DNA from: an uncultured Eudoraea sp. | Lineage (GTDB): Bacteria > Bacteroidota > Bacteroidia > Flavobacteriales > Flavobacteriaceae | Length of the DNA stretch: 64,000 nucleotides | Assembly: GCF_947258925.1 (NCBI RefSeq) | Contig: NZ_CAMYKG010000008.1 | Coordinates: 1,386 to 65,385 of the forward strand | Direction of reading: 5' to 3' | Shown: positions 8,620-16,842 of the stretch, piece by piece | Position numbering within the stretch: position 1 is the first letter of the stretch | Layout of the letters: each line of letters opens with the position of its first letter | Program-made: the position numbers and the translations under genes | Notes under the pieces: generated by a model | Database searches by the model: none | Told to the model about the DNA's origin: nothing | What the model saw: the letters and a program-made list of their open reading frames with translations, nothing else

Positions 8620-9297
8620 TTAGTCTTCCAGTAAATCGGGTCTTCGTTTTTTGGTTCTTTTTATTGCTTCTTCTTCCCGCCATTTTTCAATTTCTGGAAA
8701 GTTGCCGCTTAATAGGATATCAGGAACATTTAAGCCTTTGTATTCCCTTGGCCTGGTATAAACAGGCGGCGCTAATAAATCGTCCTGAAAAGTGTCTGTA
8801 AGGGCGGAGGTTTCATCATTGAGGACACCAGGAAGCAAACGTATAATGGAATCGCATAAAACCGCAGCTCCTAGCTCGCCGCCCGATAGTACATAATCAC
8901 CAATGGATATCTCCCGGGTGATTAGGGTATCCCTAACCCTTTGATCAACTCCTTTATAATGTCCACAGAGTATAATTATATTTTTTAGTAAGGATAGCCG
9001 ATTTGATGTCCGTTGGTTAAGAGTTTCACCATCAGGAGTCATATAAATAATTTCATCGTAATGTCGTTTTTCTTTCAACGCCCCGATGCATTTATCAATG
9101 GGTTCGATCATTAAAACCATCCCTGCTCCTCCTCCAAATTGGTAATCATCTACCTGATTATAAGTCTTATCGGTATAATCTCTTAAATTATGAAAATAAA
9201 TTTCTACCAATCCCTTGTCAATTGCTCGCTTCAATATTGAAGCTTCAAAGGGACTTTTTAATAATTCAGGCAAGACGGTTATAATATCTATTCGCAT
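8620..9297 (-). CDS. trmD: tRNA (guanine-37-N1)-methyltransferase TrmD
   Basis: The 225-residue SPOUT enzyme methylates G37 next to the anticodon and thereby prevents frameshifting. Characteristic features are the N-terminal [13 protein letters not shown], the [10 protein letters not shown] segment, [11 protein letters not shown] and the knot motif [12 protein letters not shown] that binds SAM. Length is normal for the family. It lies 27 bases after an acetyltransferase gene and upstream of rplS, although rplS also has its own promoter. Confidence 0.97.
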   Translation of the reverse strand: MRIDIITVLPELLKSPFEASILKRAIDKGLVEIYFHNLRDYTDKTYNQVDDYQFGGGAGMVLMIEPIDKCIGALKEKRHYDEIIYMTPDGETLNQRTSNRLSLLKNIIILCGHYKGVDQRVRDTLITREISIGDYVLSGGELGAAVLCDSIIRLLPGVLNDETSALTDTFQDDLLAPPVYTRPREYKGLNVPDILLSGNFPEIEKWREEEAIKRTKKRRPDLLED

Positions 9298-9324
9298 AGG
9301 TAATATTCTTATTCTTTTTTTTGA

Positions 9325-9768
9325 CTAATCCGCTTTCCAAAAATAATGATAAAAGTTAGTGTCTTTTTCCCAGCCCAACCGTTCGTATAATTTCTGTGCG
9401 GGATTATTCGTTGCGGTTTCCAGAGACAATCCCTTATAGCCCATAAATTTGCAATGATCCTGAGCCCTGTTCAAAAGTAGTTCACCAATGCCCTTTTTTC
9501 GATATTCATGGGATACATACAAATCGTTTAAGATATATAATGGTTTAAGGCTCACGGTAGAAAAGGAAGAAAATAATTGTACAAAACCTGCCGGGGTATT
9601 GTTAAAATATGCAATAAAAATTACAGAATCCTTATTTTGTAATCGGGCTTCCAGAAAGTTTTTAACCGCTTTTTCATTTGAATTCTGCTTATAGAATATT
9701 CTATAACTATCTAATAGCGGAATCAATAGGGAAATATGTTCTTCTTCTGCCTGAATTATGGTAATCAT
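9325..9768 (-). CDS. GNAT family N-acetyltransferase
   Basis: A 147-residue GNAT protein. The acetyl-CoA-binding signature is seen in YRKKGIGELLLNRAQ (about residues 92-106), followed by the conserved GLSLETATNNPAQKLYERLGW, where the Asn and Tyr are typical. The substrate is unknown. It is separated from the upstream coiled-coil gene by a terminator, and runs into trmD after 27 bases, so it may head a trmD transcript. The ATG at 9768 is the only good start. Confidence 0.88.
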   Translation of the reverse strand: MITIIQAEEEHISLLIPLLDSYRIFYKQNSNEKAVKNFLEARLQNKDSVIFIAYFNNTPAGFVQLFSSFSTVSLKPLYILNDLYVSHEYRKKGIGELLLNRAQDHCKFMGYKGLSLETATNNPAQKLYERLGWEKDTNFYHYFWKAD

Positions 9769-9782
9769 GGGATTCTCTGGTC

Positions 9783-9808
9783 AAAAAAAAGCTCCTTTAA
9801 GGAGCTTT
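9783..9808 (-). terminator. Terminator after the coiled-coil membrane protein
   Basis: AAAGCTCC at 9788-9795 pairs with GGAGCTTT at 9801-9808 around a short TTTAA loop; read leftward it is followed by a run of eight T (complement of 9783-9790). It lies two bases after the stop of the gene at 9811-10431. Confidence 0.85.
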
Positions 9809-9810
9809 CT

Positions 9811-10431
9811 TTATTTTGATTTTTTATACTTATTGATTTCGTCCTGAAGTTGCCGGCTTATGCGCTGTTCTCTTTCCAGAGCCCTGCGCCTGTGATCCTC
9901 ATATTCCGTCTCTAATTCAGACAAGTTGGTTTTGGCTTGCTGGGTTAGGAAATTACTACTCCTGAATTTATAAATAAATAGTAATAGTAAAAGGAAAAGA
10001 CCAATAATAATTGTCCATAAAATAAAATTATAAGTCCCTTTGGAAACCTGGGCACCCAAAAAAGACATACTATCTTTTTCTTCACTAACGGCTGCTAAAC
10101 TGTCCGACGTTTCTTTTAACTTGCCATTGAGAGAGGAAATCGTTGCTTCGTGATCACTTATTGTTTTTTTCAGAGCGACAGCCTTCTGATTAGCCACATT
10201 TATCGAATCAAGGACATTATTCCTAATTTTATCCAAGTTGATTTTTCGAACAACCTCGTACCTTTTCCCTTCAGCGTTATAGTTGCCGGATTTTATATAT
10301 AAATATTCAAACTGACTTTCTAAAGAGCCACTATCCAGAGACAATTCTTCCTGTTGCGCAGCCTGTTGAGCATAATGTAGGTTACATGTCAGGAAAGCGA
10401 TTACAATATAAAACTTGCTAAAACCTTTCAT
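9811..10431 (-). CDS. Coiled-coil membrane protein (often mislabelled tRNA guanine-N1-methyltransferase)
   Basis: This 206-residue protein has a signal peptide (cleavage near HYAQQ), a periplasmic coiled coil (about residues 65-120), one membrane helix (about 133-153) and a charged cytoplasmic helix with the run RRRALEREQ. Nothing in it resembles the SPOUT fold or SAM binding of a methyltransferase. I recall homologues in Flavobacteriaceae databases carrying the name tRNA (guanine-N1)-methyltransferase, probably copied from the neighbouring trmD. It is followed by its own terminator. Function unknown; topology suggests an envelope-spanning scaffold. Confidence 0.8.
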   Translation of the reverse strand: MKGFSKFYIVIAFLTCNLHYAQQAAQQEELSLDSGSLESQFEYLYIKSGNYNAEGKRYEVVRKINLDKIRNNVLDSINVANQKAVALKKTISDHEATISSLNGKLKETSDSLAAVSEEKDSMSFLGAQVSKGTYNFILWTIIIGLFLLLLLFIYKFRSSNFLTQQAKTNLSELETEYEDHRRRALEREQRISRQLQDEINKYKKSK

Positions 10432-10570
10432 TAAAATTATTCTTAGTATTAATATATGATTTAAGGAGGGAACTAAAGTACTCTATAAATATTAATTAAT
10501 AAAAAAAATTAATAGTATCCCTTGTTTTGTGGTAAAGAATAATTACACCATTTCCCTTGCTAAAGGATAT

Positions 10571-12019
10571 TTAATAGTATGTGAACCTTCTCACTTTAGC
10601 AATATATTTGGCTAATCTTATTACCTGATGCGCATACCCAAATTCATTATCGTACCAAACATATAGTACAATATTTTTACCGTCAGACGAAACTAAAGTC
10701 GCATTACTGTCATAAATAGATGGTGCAGAGGTTCCTACAATATCAGTTGAGACCAGTTCATTACTTAGAGAATATTTTATCTGCTCTACCAAATCCCCTT
10801 CTAATGCATATTTTTTTATTATTGTATTTATGGCTTCCTCGGAGGTTTTGTTTTTTACCTCCAGGTTTAGAATAGCCAGGGAACCATTGGGAACAGGAAC
10901 CCGAATTGCATTTGAAGTTAGCTTTCCACTTAACGAGGGCAAGGCCTTTTCCACTGCACTTCCAGCTCCGGTTTCGGTTATAACCATGTTTAATGCTGCT
11001 GCCCTTCCTCTGCGATATTTACCATGCAAATTGTCAACTAAATTCTGATCATTTGTATAGGCATGGATAGTTTCCAAATGTCCTTTTTTAATACCCAGGG
11101 AATCATCTACGACCTTTAAAATTGGGGTAATGGCATTTGTTGTGCACGATGCAGCCGAATATATTTTATTAGCATCCGGCTCAAATTCATATTGATTTAC
11201 GCCATGCACAATATTTGGTATTTCCTTACCTGGGGCGGTTAAAAGAACTTTACCTGCACCGGAAGCCTTCAGATGTCTTTCCAATGATTTCTTATCTCTA
11301 AACGCGCCTGTATTATCAATTATCAACGCATCCTTAATTCCGAACTTGGTATAGTCAATATCTTCAGGCCTATCAGAGGTTATCATATGAACTGTGGTAC
11401 CATTAATTAATAATGACTTTTTCTTCAGGTCATAATCAACTGTTCCGGTGAACTGGCCGTGTACCGAATCGGTTTTTAGCAATGTTGCTCTTTTTTCCAG
11501 AATTTCAGGGGTTAGCTGTCCCCTGGTTACGATTGCCCGCAGTCTCAGCTGATTGCCTTTACCGGTTTTTGCCAATAACTCACGTGCCAATAACCTTCCA
11601 ATACGACCAAAGCCGTATAGTACTACGTCTTTAGGTTCAATGGCCTTAGTGGTTTTGGCATCCTTCAGTTTATCGAGGATAAAGGATTTGGCATCAGGAT
11701 AATTATTGTCATCTGAATGATATTCATATGTAAGTTTTCCAATATCTATTTTTGAAGGCGGCAGTAAAATTCCATTAATGGCGTGCAATAATTCTACAGA
11801 ATCAAAGATGGAAATGGGTTTTTGAACAAATTCACCGGCATATTCATGGAGGTTAATTATATCACTCACATTTTTATCGATCACTTGATTTTTAAAAAGC
11901 ACTATTTCTATGGCCTTATCATACCATAGGTCACTGATGATTTTTATGAATTCAGTAGTTGCTTTTCTTCTATCAGCTTGGAATGCAAGCTCTTTTTCAT
12001 AAGATTTGGTTGGGCTCAT
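10571..12019 (-). CDS. Glyceraldehyde-3-phosphate dehydrogenase, long form
   Basis: The 482-residue protein has a normal GAPDH core preceded by an extension of about 130 residues. In the core, the NAD-binding GFGRIGR is at 136-142, the catalytic cysteine 292 sits in SAASCTTN, and the paired histidine is residue 319 in HAYTND. It would interconvert glyceraldehyde-3-phosphate and 1,3-bisphosphoglycerate. The helical extension replaces the usual short N-terminus (classical GAPDH is about 330 residues). Long forms recur in Bacteroidota, probably beside a standard GapA elsewhere; a gluconeogenic role is possible but unproven. A TAATTTTG element lies upstream. Confidence 0.9.
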   Translation of the reverse strand: MSPTKSYEKELAFQADRRKATTEFIKIISDLWYDKAIEIVLFKNQVIDKNVSDIINLHEYAGEFVQKPISIFDSVELLHAINGILLPPSKIDIGKLTYEYHSDDNNYPDAKSFILDKLKDAKTTKAIEPKDVVLYGFGRIGRLLARELLAKTGKGNQLRLRAIVTRGQLTPEILEKRATLLKTDSVHGQFTGTVDYDLKKKSLLINGTTVHMITSDRPEDIDYTKFGIKDALIIDNTGAFRDKKSLERHLKASGAGKVLLTAPGKEIPNIVHGVNQYEFEPDANKIYSAASCTTNAITPILKVVDDSLGIKKGHLETIHAYTNDQNLVDNLHGKYRRGRAAALNMVITETGAGSAVEKALPSLSGKLTSNAIRVPVPNGSLAILNLEVKNKTSEEAINTIIKKYALEGDLVEQIKYSLSNELVSTDIVGTSAPSIYDSNATLVSSDGKNIVLYVWYDNEFGYAHQVIRLAKYIAKVRRFTYY

Positions 12020-12044
12020 TTATGATCTGTGTTTAAAATATGCA

Positions 12045-12052
12045 CAAAATTA
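12045..12052 (-). promoter_or_regulatory. Promoter -7 element of the GAPDH gene
   Basis: TAATTTTG on the minus strand, 25 bases upstream of the GAPDH start codon, matches TAnnTTTG. No convincing -33 TTG is found at the right distance. Confidence 0.5.
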
Positions 12053-12093
12053 TTGAATTCCTGTAGCATTACATAAAGAAAAGATAAACAAAT

Positions 12094-12123
12094 AAAGCAC
12101 TCTGGTATTGAGTGCTTTTTTTT
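12094..12123. terminator. Terminator between the Deg protease and GAPDH genes
   Basis: AAAGCACTC (12094-12102) pairs with GAGTGCTTT (12110-12118) around a seven-base loop. A run of T follows on the plus strand (12116-12123), and on the minus strand the hairpin is followed by TTTATTTG. The only gene ending nearby is the leftward protease, so the minus reading is the relevant one. Confidence 0.75.
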
Positions 12124-12141
12124 AGGATCCGGTCAAATTTT

Positions 12142-13539
12142 TTACTGGAAAACTATTCGCTCTTTCTCCCCGTTTTTATCGATTAGAGTAATCATGGTTT
12201 TATCATATTTTGAGATTGCACCAAAAATGTTTTTGGCTTCGTAAATATCATTTATTTCCTCATTATCAATTTCTAAAATTACTTTTCCACTCAATCCATA
12301 ACCTCTATAGGTTTCTGGCACCCCGGTAATCTTAACACCGGTTTTTGTGTTATAAATTTCTTTATCTTTTTCCGTTAAATTTTTTACACGAAGTCCCATT
12401 AAAGGTACAATTAGAGACTGCTTTGCTTTAAGTTCAACAGGGACCACCATATCCTCACCATTCCGCTCTATAGTAACACTAATCTTATCCCCCGGTCTTT
12501 TGGTGGATACATAACCTGTCAAATCAGCGAACCTTCTTACCTTAATATCGTCTACCATTTTTATAATATCTCCTGATTTTAAATCAGCATCATCTGCACC
12601 AGAGTCTTCTTCAACACCGTTAATATAAACTCCATCTATTTCATTTATTCCATTGTTGACTGCATAAGGTGTGGTCAGTTTCGGAGAAGTAATGCCAAGG
12701 ATCCCTTTTTGAACATTTCCATATTCCAAAATGTCTTCAACTACTTTTTTCGCAATATTACTGGGAACAGCAAAAGAGAATCCTACGTAGGAACCGGTTG
12801 GGGAGGTAATTGCAGTATTAATGCCTATCAGATCACCATTTGTATTAACAAGAGCGCCTCCACTATTTCCCGGATTAACTGCTGCATCTGTTTGGATAAA
12901 GGATTGATCACGTCCTAAATCTCTGGCTTTTGCACTTACTATTCCTGCAGTTACAGTTGATGTAAGGTTAAAAGGGTTGCCGACAGCCAGCACCCATTGT
13001 CCTATTTTGGCTTCATCAGAATCTCCAAAGGCCAGATATGGAAGATTCTGATCCACATCAATTTTAATCAATGCAATATCCGTATTCGGATCAGTGCCAA
13101 TAATTTCAGCCTCGTAGGTTTTATTGTTATTTAAAGTAATTCTTATTTCATTCGCTTTATCTATTACATGATTATTCGTCACAATGTAGCCATCAGGGGA
13201 TATGATGACACCAGAACCCGTGCCTATCTGCGGAATTTGCCGACTTTCGGAACCATAGAAAAAATCTAAAATACTTCCTGAGCTACTATTCAGGGTCAGA
13301 TTTTTAACATGCACTACAGCATTAACGGTGTTTTCAGCTGCAAGAGTGAAGTCCGCTTCGTTAATACCATTGCCTTTGTAGGATGCCGGACTGCTACTGG
13401 TTGTAAGTAAAGGCTGTGGTATATCCGAATTGGATGTGACAACGGTATAATTTTTTTCTTCAATGAAGAATTTATAGGAAAATAAAGTAATTGCTCCTGC
13501 GAAAATGGCAACTAATAATAAACTTCCAATATTTTTCAT
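12142..13539 (-). CDS. HtrA/Deg family periplasmic serine protease
   Basis: A 465-residue protein with an N-terminal membrane/signal segment (about 5-22), a trypsin-like domain and two PDZ domains (about 275-370 and 385-465). The catalytic triad is visible: His124 in VTNNHVID, Asp154 in TDIALIK and Ser226 in NPGNSGGAL. Such enzymes degrade or refold misfolded envelope proteins and respond to heat or envelope stress. The length fits DegP/DegQ. It is transcribed alone, with a hairpin terminator after it and a divergent dapF upstream. Confidence 0.93.
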   Translation of the reverse strand: MKNIGSLLLVAIFAGAITLFSYKFFIEEKNYTVVTSNSDIPQPLLTTSSSPASYKGNGINEADFTLAAENTVNAVVHVKNLTLNSSSGSILDFFYGSESRQIPQIGTGSGVIISPDGYIVTNNHVIDKANEIRITLNNNKTYEAEIIGTDPNTDIALIKIDVDQNLPYLAFGDSDEAKIGQWVLAVGNPFNLTSTVTAGIVSAKARDLGRDQSFIQTDAAVNPGNSGGALVNTNGDLIGINTAITSPTGSYVGFSFAVPSNIAKKVVEDILEYGNVQKGILGITSPKLTTPYAVNNGINEIDGVYINGVEEDSGADDADLKSGDIIKMVDDIKVRRFADLTGYVSTKRPGDKISVTIERNGEDMVVPVELKAKQSLIVPLMGLRVKNLTEKDKEIYNTKTGVKITGVPETYRGYGLSGKVILEIDNEEINDIYEAKNIFGAISKYDKTMITLIDKNGEKERIVFQ

Positions 13540-13643
13540 AAACTAATGCTCTTTAAAATTCCAAAGTAAAAATACTTGATTTTTAAATTAATTATTTTCA
13601 TTTAACGACTTTTTAACTGATAAAAATTGCTTAAATAAAGTCA

Positions 13644-13651
13644 TATCTTTG
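13644..13651 (+). promoter_or_regulatory. Promoter -7 element of dapF
   Basis: TATCTTTG matches TAnnTTTG and lies 15 bases before the ATG at 13667. It overlaps an in-frame TTG at 13649, which argues against that codon as the start. Confidence 0.6.
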
Positions 13652-13666
13652 TTTATTCAAGAAGGT

Positions 13667-14443
13667 ATGATAGTAACTTTTTACAAATATCAGGGATCGG
13701 GAAACGATTTTATCATAATAGATAATCGTAAAGGGGAATTTCCTAAAACCGCCGGCAAAATAATTTCAAATCTCTGTGACAGACGCTTTGGCATCGGTGC
13801 CGATGGATTAATCTTGCTCGAAGAAGATGACAGGGCGCATTTTGGAATGGTATACTATAATTCCGATGGTAAAACAGGGAGTATGTGCGGGAATGGCGGT
13901 AGGTGTATCGTTGCTTTTGCAAAATACCTTGGGATTATTAAAGAAAATACCGAATTTAATGCAGTGGATGGTTTGCACCAGGCAAGCATTAATGAAAAAA
14001 TTGTTAGACTGAAAATGCAGGATGTCAAAGAAATAATGGAAAAGTCCAATTGTCTATTCCTAAATACGGGCTCTCCGCATCATGTTCAGCTGGTATCCAA
14101 TTTGAAAGATTTTAATGTAAAGGAGGAAGGCGCTAAACTGCGATATGGTATTTATGGTGAAAGTGGGAGTAATATAAATTTTGTAGAACAAAAAGGGGAA
14201 AATAAATTTGCTGTACGTACATATGAAAGAGGTGTAGAAAACGAAACCTTATCCTGCGGAACCGGTGTAACCGCAGTAGCCTTGGGAATGCATTATTGGG
14301 GTAAGACAAACGGGGAGACTGTTAAACTTCATACCAAAGGAGGAAATTTGTCTGTGCAATACAGTAAGGCTGCGAATGGTTATGAGAATATTTGGCTGGA
14401 AGGTCCGGCTGAACAGGTTTTTAAAGGAACAATTGAGATTTGA
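13667..14443 (+). CDS. dapF: Diaminopimelate epimerase
   Basis: DapF converts LL- to meso-diaminopimelate for lysine and peptidoglycan synthesis. From the ATG at 13667 the product is 258 residues. Both catalytic cysteines are visible: Cys74 in GSMCGNGGR, and the second, near residue 205, in TLSCGTGVTA. The N-terminal YQGSGNDF motif is also conserved. An in-frame TTG six codons upstream is rejected because it lies in the promoter element. The stop codon overlaps the start of the next gene (TTGA), which begins a short operon ending with mltG. Confidence 0.95.
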   Translation: MIVTFYKYQGSGNDFIIIDNRKGEFPKTAGKIISNLCDRRFGIGADGLILLEEDDRAHFGMVYYNSDGKTGSMCGNGGRCIVAFAKYLGIIKENTEFNAVDGLHQASINEKIVRLKMQDVKEIMEKSNCLFLNTGSPHHVQLVSNLKDFNVKEEGAKLRYGIYGESGSNINFVEQKGENKFAVRTYERGVENETLSCGTGVTAVALGMHYWGKTNGETVKLHTKGGNLSVQYSKAANGYENIWLEGPAEQVFKGTIEI

Positions 14444-14961
14444 TTTTAAAAGGAAGACATACCAATTTACGGGCATTGGAACCAGGTGATCTGGAGTTTT
14501 TATATGAGCTTGAAAATAACCCTGAGATCTGGGAAATAAGTGGTACCATAACACCTTATTCCAGGCATGTACTTAAAATGTATCTGGATAACGCCCACAG
14601 AGATATCTATGAAGTAAAGCAATTACGCCTTTCTATTTGCAATGAACAAGATAAAGTAATTGGGTTTATTGACCTTTTTGATTTTGATCCAAAACACCAA
14701 AGAGCCGGAATAGGGATTGTAATTTTGGATAAAGAAGATCGCAATAATGGCCATGGCTCGGAAGCTCTTGCTTTGCTTTGTGACTACGCTTTCCAAATAT
14801 TAAACTTAAATCAGGTGTATGCCAATGTCGGGGAGTCCAATGAACCGAGTATACATCTATTTAAAAAGATGGGCTTTAATCTCGCTGGTGTTAAGAAGGA
14901 TTGGATTCTTTCGGGTGGAGAATTTAAAAATGAATTACTTTTTCAAAAGATTTGTCAATAA
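14440..14961 (+). CDS. GNAT family N-acetyltransferase (RimJ/RimL-like), TTG start
   Basis: A 173-residue acetyltransferase. It shows the RimJ/RimL-type layout: N-terminal LRALEPGDLEFLYELENNP, the acetyl-CoA loop DRNNGHGSEAL (about residues 104-114) and the C-terminal ANVGESNEPSIHLFKKMGF. The likely start is a TTG at 14440 that overlaps the dapF stop as TTGA; no ATG occurs before the conserved LRALEP motif. It ends one base into the mltG start (TAATG). The acceptor is unknown; the setting among cell-wall genes does not prove a wall role. Confidence 0.85.
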   Translation: MILKGRHTNLRALEPGDLEFLYELENNPEIWEISGTITPYSRHVLKMYLDNAHRDIYEVKQLRLSICNEQDKVIGFIDLFDFDPKHQRAGIGIVILDKEDRNNGHGSEALALLCDYAFQILNLNQVYANVGESNEPSIHLFKKMGFNLAGVKKDWILSGGEFKNELLFQKICQ

Positions 14962-16004
14962 TGTATATCAGGAAGATTTTATTGGTTGTTGTGCTTCTCG
15001 GTCTCGTTGCTGCAGGAGCTTTTGCATATTTGATATATAATGCTCTTTTTGTATCGAATACATCGTTTAAGAATGATGAGGCCTATATCTATATTCCTAC
15101 GGGGACTACCTATGACGAGCTTGAAAGTATGCTTTTACCTCTTTTAACTGATATGGAGACCTTTGAAGCAGTAGCTAAGCGAAAAAAATATGCAGATAAC
15201 ATCAAACCTGGAAAATATGTTATCAAGAAAGGAATGAATAACAATGATATTGTAAATTCCTTACGAAGTAACAATATTCCGGTTAAGGTTTCTTTTAACA
15301 ACCAGGTTACCCTGGCCAATTTGGCCGGTAGAATTTCGAGCCAGATAGAAGCAGATAGTATTTCTTTGCTGGATGCTTTCCTGGATCCTGAATTTCTGAA
15401 GAAAAATGACCTTACAACAGATACTGGTCTTTCAATCTACATACCAAATAGTTATGAATTTTTCTGGAATACCTCTGCCACAGAATTTCGTAGTAGGATG
15501 CTCAAGGAATATCATCGTTTTTGGAGTAATGATCGGCTAAAGAAGACAGAAATGTTGGGTTTAACACCAATTGAAACAATATCCCTGGCTTCAATTGTGC
15601 AAAAGGAAACTGCCAAGGTAGATGAGCGTCCCAGAGTGGCCGGGCTCTATATTAACCGTCTGAAAAAGAATATGTTACTTCAGGCGGATCCAACGGTTAT
15701 ATTTGCTTTAAAACGAGAACTGGGCAACTATGATACGGTAATTAAAAGAGTTCTTTACAAAGATTTGGAACTCAATTCACCTTATAACACCTATAAATAT
15801 GCGGGTATTCCACCCGGGCCAATTACAATGCCGGACATTTCTTCCATTGATGCGGTTCTCAACCCGGAAAAACATGAATATTATTATATGGTAGCTAATG
15901 TTAAGGACTTTGGGTATCATATTTTTGCTGAAAATCTGTCGCAACACAACCGGAATAAAGCGCAATACATCCGATGGATTAATGAGCAAAATATCAATAG
16001 GTAG
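14961..16004 (+). CDS. mltG: Endolytic murein transglycosylase MltG
   Basis: MltG (YceG) is an inner-membrane lytic transglycosylase that cuts nascent glycan strands and helps set their length. The 347-residue protein has one N-terminal membrane helix (about 5-25), a LysM-like region with the motif PTGTTYDELESML, and the YceG catalytic segment ASIVQKETAKVDERPRVAG, in which the Glu is catalytic; LQADPTVIFAL follows. The ATG at 14961 overlaps the stop of the acetyltransferase by one base and is preferred to an upstream TTG. Confidence 0.94.
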   Translation: MYIRKILLVVVLLGLVAAGAFAYLIYNALFVSNTSFKNDEAYIYIPTGTTYDELESMLLPLLTDMETFEAVAKRKKYADNIKPGKYVIKKGMNNNDIVNSLRSNNIPVKVSFNNQVTLANLAGRISSQIEADSISLLDAFLDPEFLKKNDLTTDTGLSIYIPNSYEFFWNTSATEFRSRMLKEYHRFWSNDRLKKTEMLGLTPIETISLASIVQKETAKVDERPRVAGLYINRLKKNMLLQADPTVIFALKRELGNYDTVIKRVLYKDLELNSPYNTYKYAGIPPGPITMPDISSIDAVLNPEKHEYYYMVANVKDFGYHIFAENLSQHNRNKAQYIRWINEQNINR

Positions 16005-16087
16005 GCAGTTTATCCAAAATTCGGAACAACTTAACAAATAAAGACTTCTTTTAAGATTTACTAAAGATAATTCGTACAAATCTCCTA

Positions 16088-16095
16088 TATCTTTG
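16088..16095 (+). promoter_or_regulatory. Promoter -7 element upstream of the lysozyme-like gene
   Basis: TATCTTTG, an exact TAnnTTTG match, lies 55 bases before the start codon at 16151. No good -33 element is seen. Confidence 0.5.
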
Positions 16096-16150
16096 TATCA
16101 GAAATTTAAGCATACCGCTTGTTGGTAATAAGTCTTAAGAAAACACATAT

Positions 16151-16783
16151 ATGAAAAAGTGGCCATATATTATTTGCCCGCTTATCATGATTTTAGTTTT
16201 AGTTAGTTTTGGATTTACAAAGACCTCTGAAGTTAAGGTACCCAAAGCACTAAGAGTAAAAGAACCTACGCAAGTTCTGTTCCCCAAAAACAGAACAAAA
16301 TTCTACCCATCAATTGTTGCAACTCCTTTTTTAGGAAGCTGTTACATTGGATTCAGGGAAGCACTTGCATTCCGCGAGTCTCAGGGGAATTATTTTATCA
16401 TAAACACCCTTGGTTATCTCGGAAAATATCAATTCGGAATTGGTACTTTGCAATTAATGGGAGTGCATAATGCAACAAGATTCCTTAATGATCCAGGGCT
16501 TCAGGAGAAGGTATTTTACACCAATATTGCCCGTAACAAATGGATTTTACGTAAGTACATCAAATATTTTGTAGGAAAAAAAGTTAAGGGGATTGAAATA
16601 ACCGAATCCGGAATATTGGCCGCTGCCCATTTAGCGGGTCCGGGTAATGTGATGAAATATTTATACTCCAATGGCAGAAATGATGTTAAGGATGCCTATG
16701 GGACCAGCCTGGCGGATTACTTAAAAAAATTCTCAGGATACGATATTTCACAGATTTCGGCAACACGCAATCCTAAAGTATAA
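16151..16783 (+). CDS. Secreted lysozyme-like / lytic transglycosylase-like protein
   Basis: The 210-residue protein has an N-terminal signal or membrane helix (about 5-24) and a domain with FREALAFRESQGNY followed by LGYLGKYQFG, a pattern typical of lysozyme-like and phage-type transglycosylase folds, where the Glu in FRES would be catalytic. The later GILAAAHLAGPGNV also fits this fold. It probably acts on peptidoglycan in the periplasm. It follows mltG but has its own promoter element and is followed by a hairpin terminator. Homologues are often labelled peptidoglycan-binding protein; catalysis here is inferred. Confidence 0.75.
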   Translation: MKKWPYIICPLIMILVLVSFGFTKTSEVKVPKALRVKEPTQVLFPKNRTKFYPSIVATPFLGSCYIGFREALAFRESQGNYFIINTLGYLGKYQFGIGTLQLMGVHNATRFLNDPGLQEKVFYTNIARNKWILRKYIKYFVGKKVKGIEITESGILAAAHLAGPGNVMKYLYSNGRNDVKDAYGTSLADYLKKFSGYDISQISATRNPKV

Positions 16784-16807
16784 TTGAAATCTACCTTCAT
16801 ACTATAC

Positions 16808-16842
16808 AAGGGCCCTGGCTGAAAAAAACGGGGCCTTTTTTT
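16808..16842 (+). terminator. Terminator after the lysozyme-like gene
   Basis: AAGGGCCC (16808-16815) pairs with GGGGCCTT (16830-16837) with one mismatch; a T run follows at 16836-16842 and touches the stop of the convergent methyltransferase gene. Confidence 0.7.
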
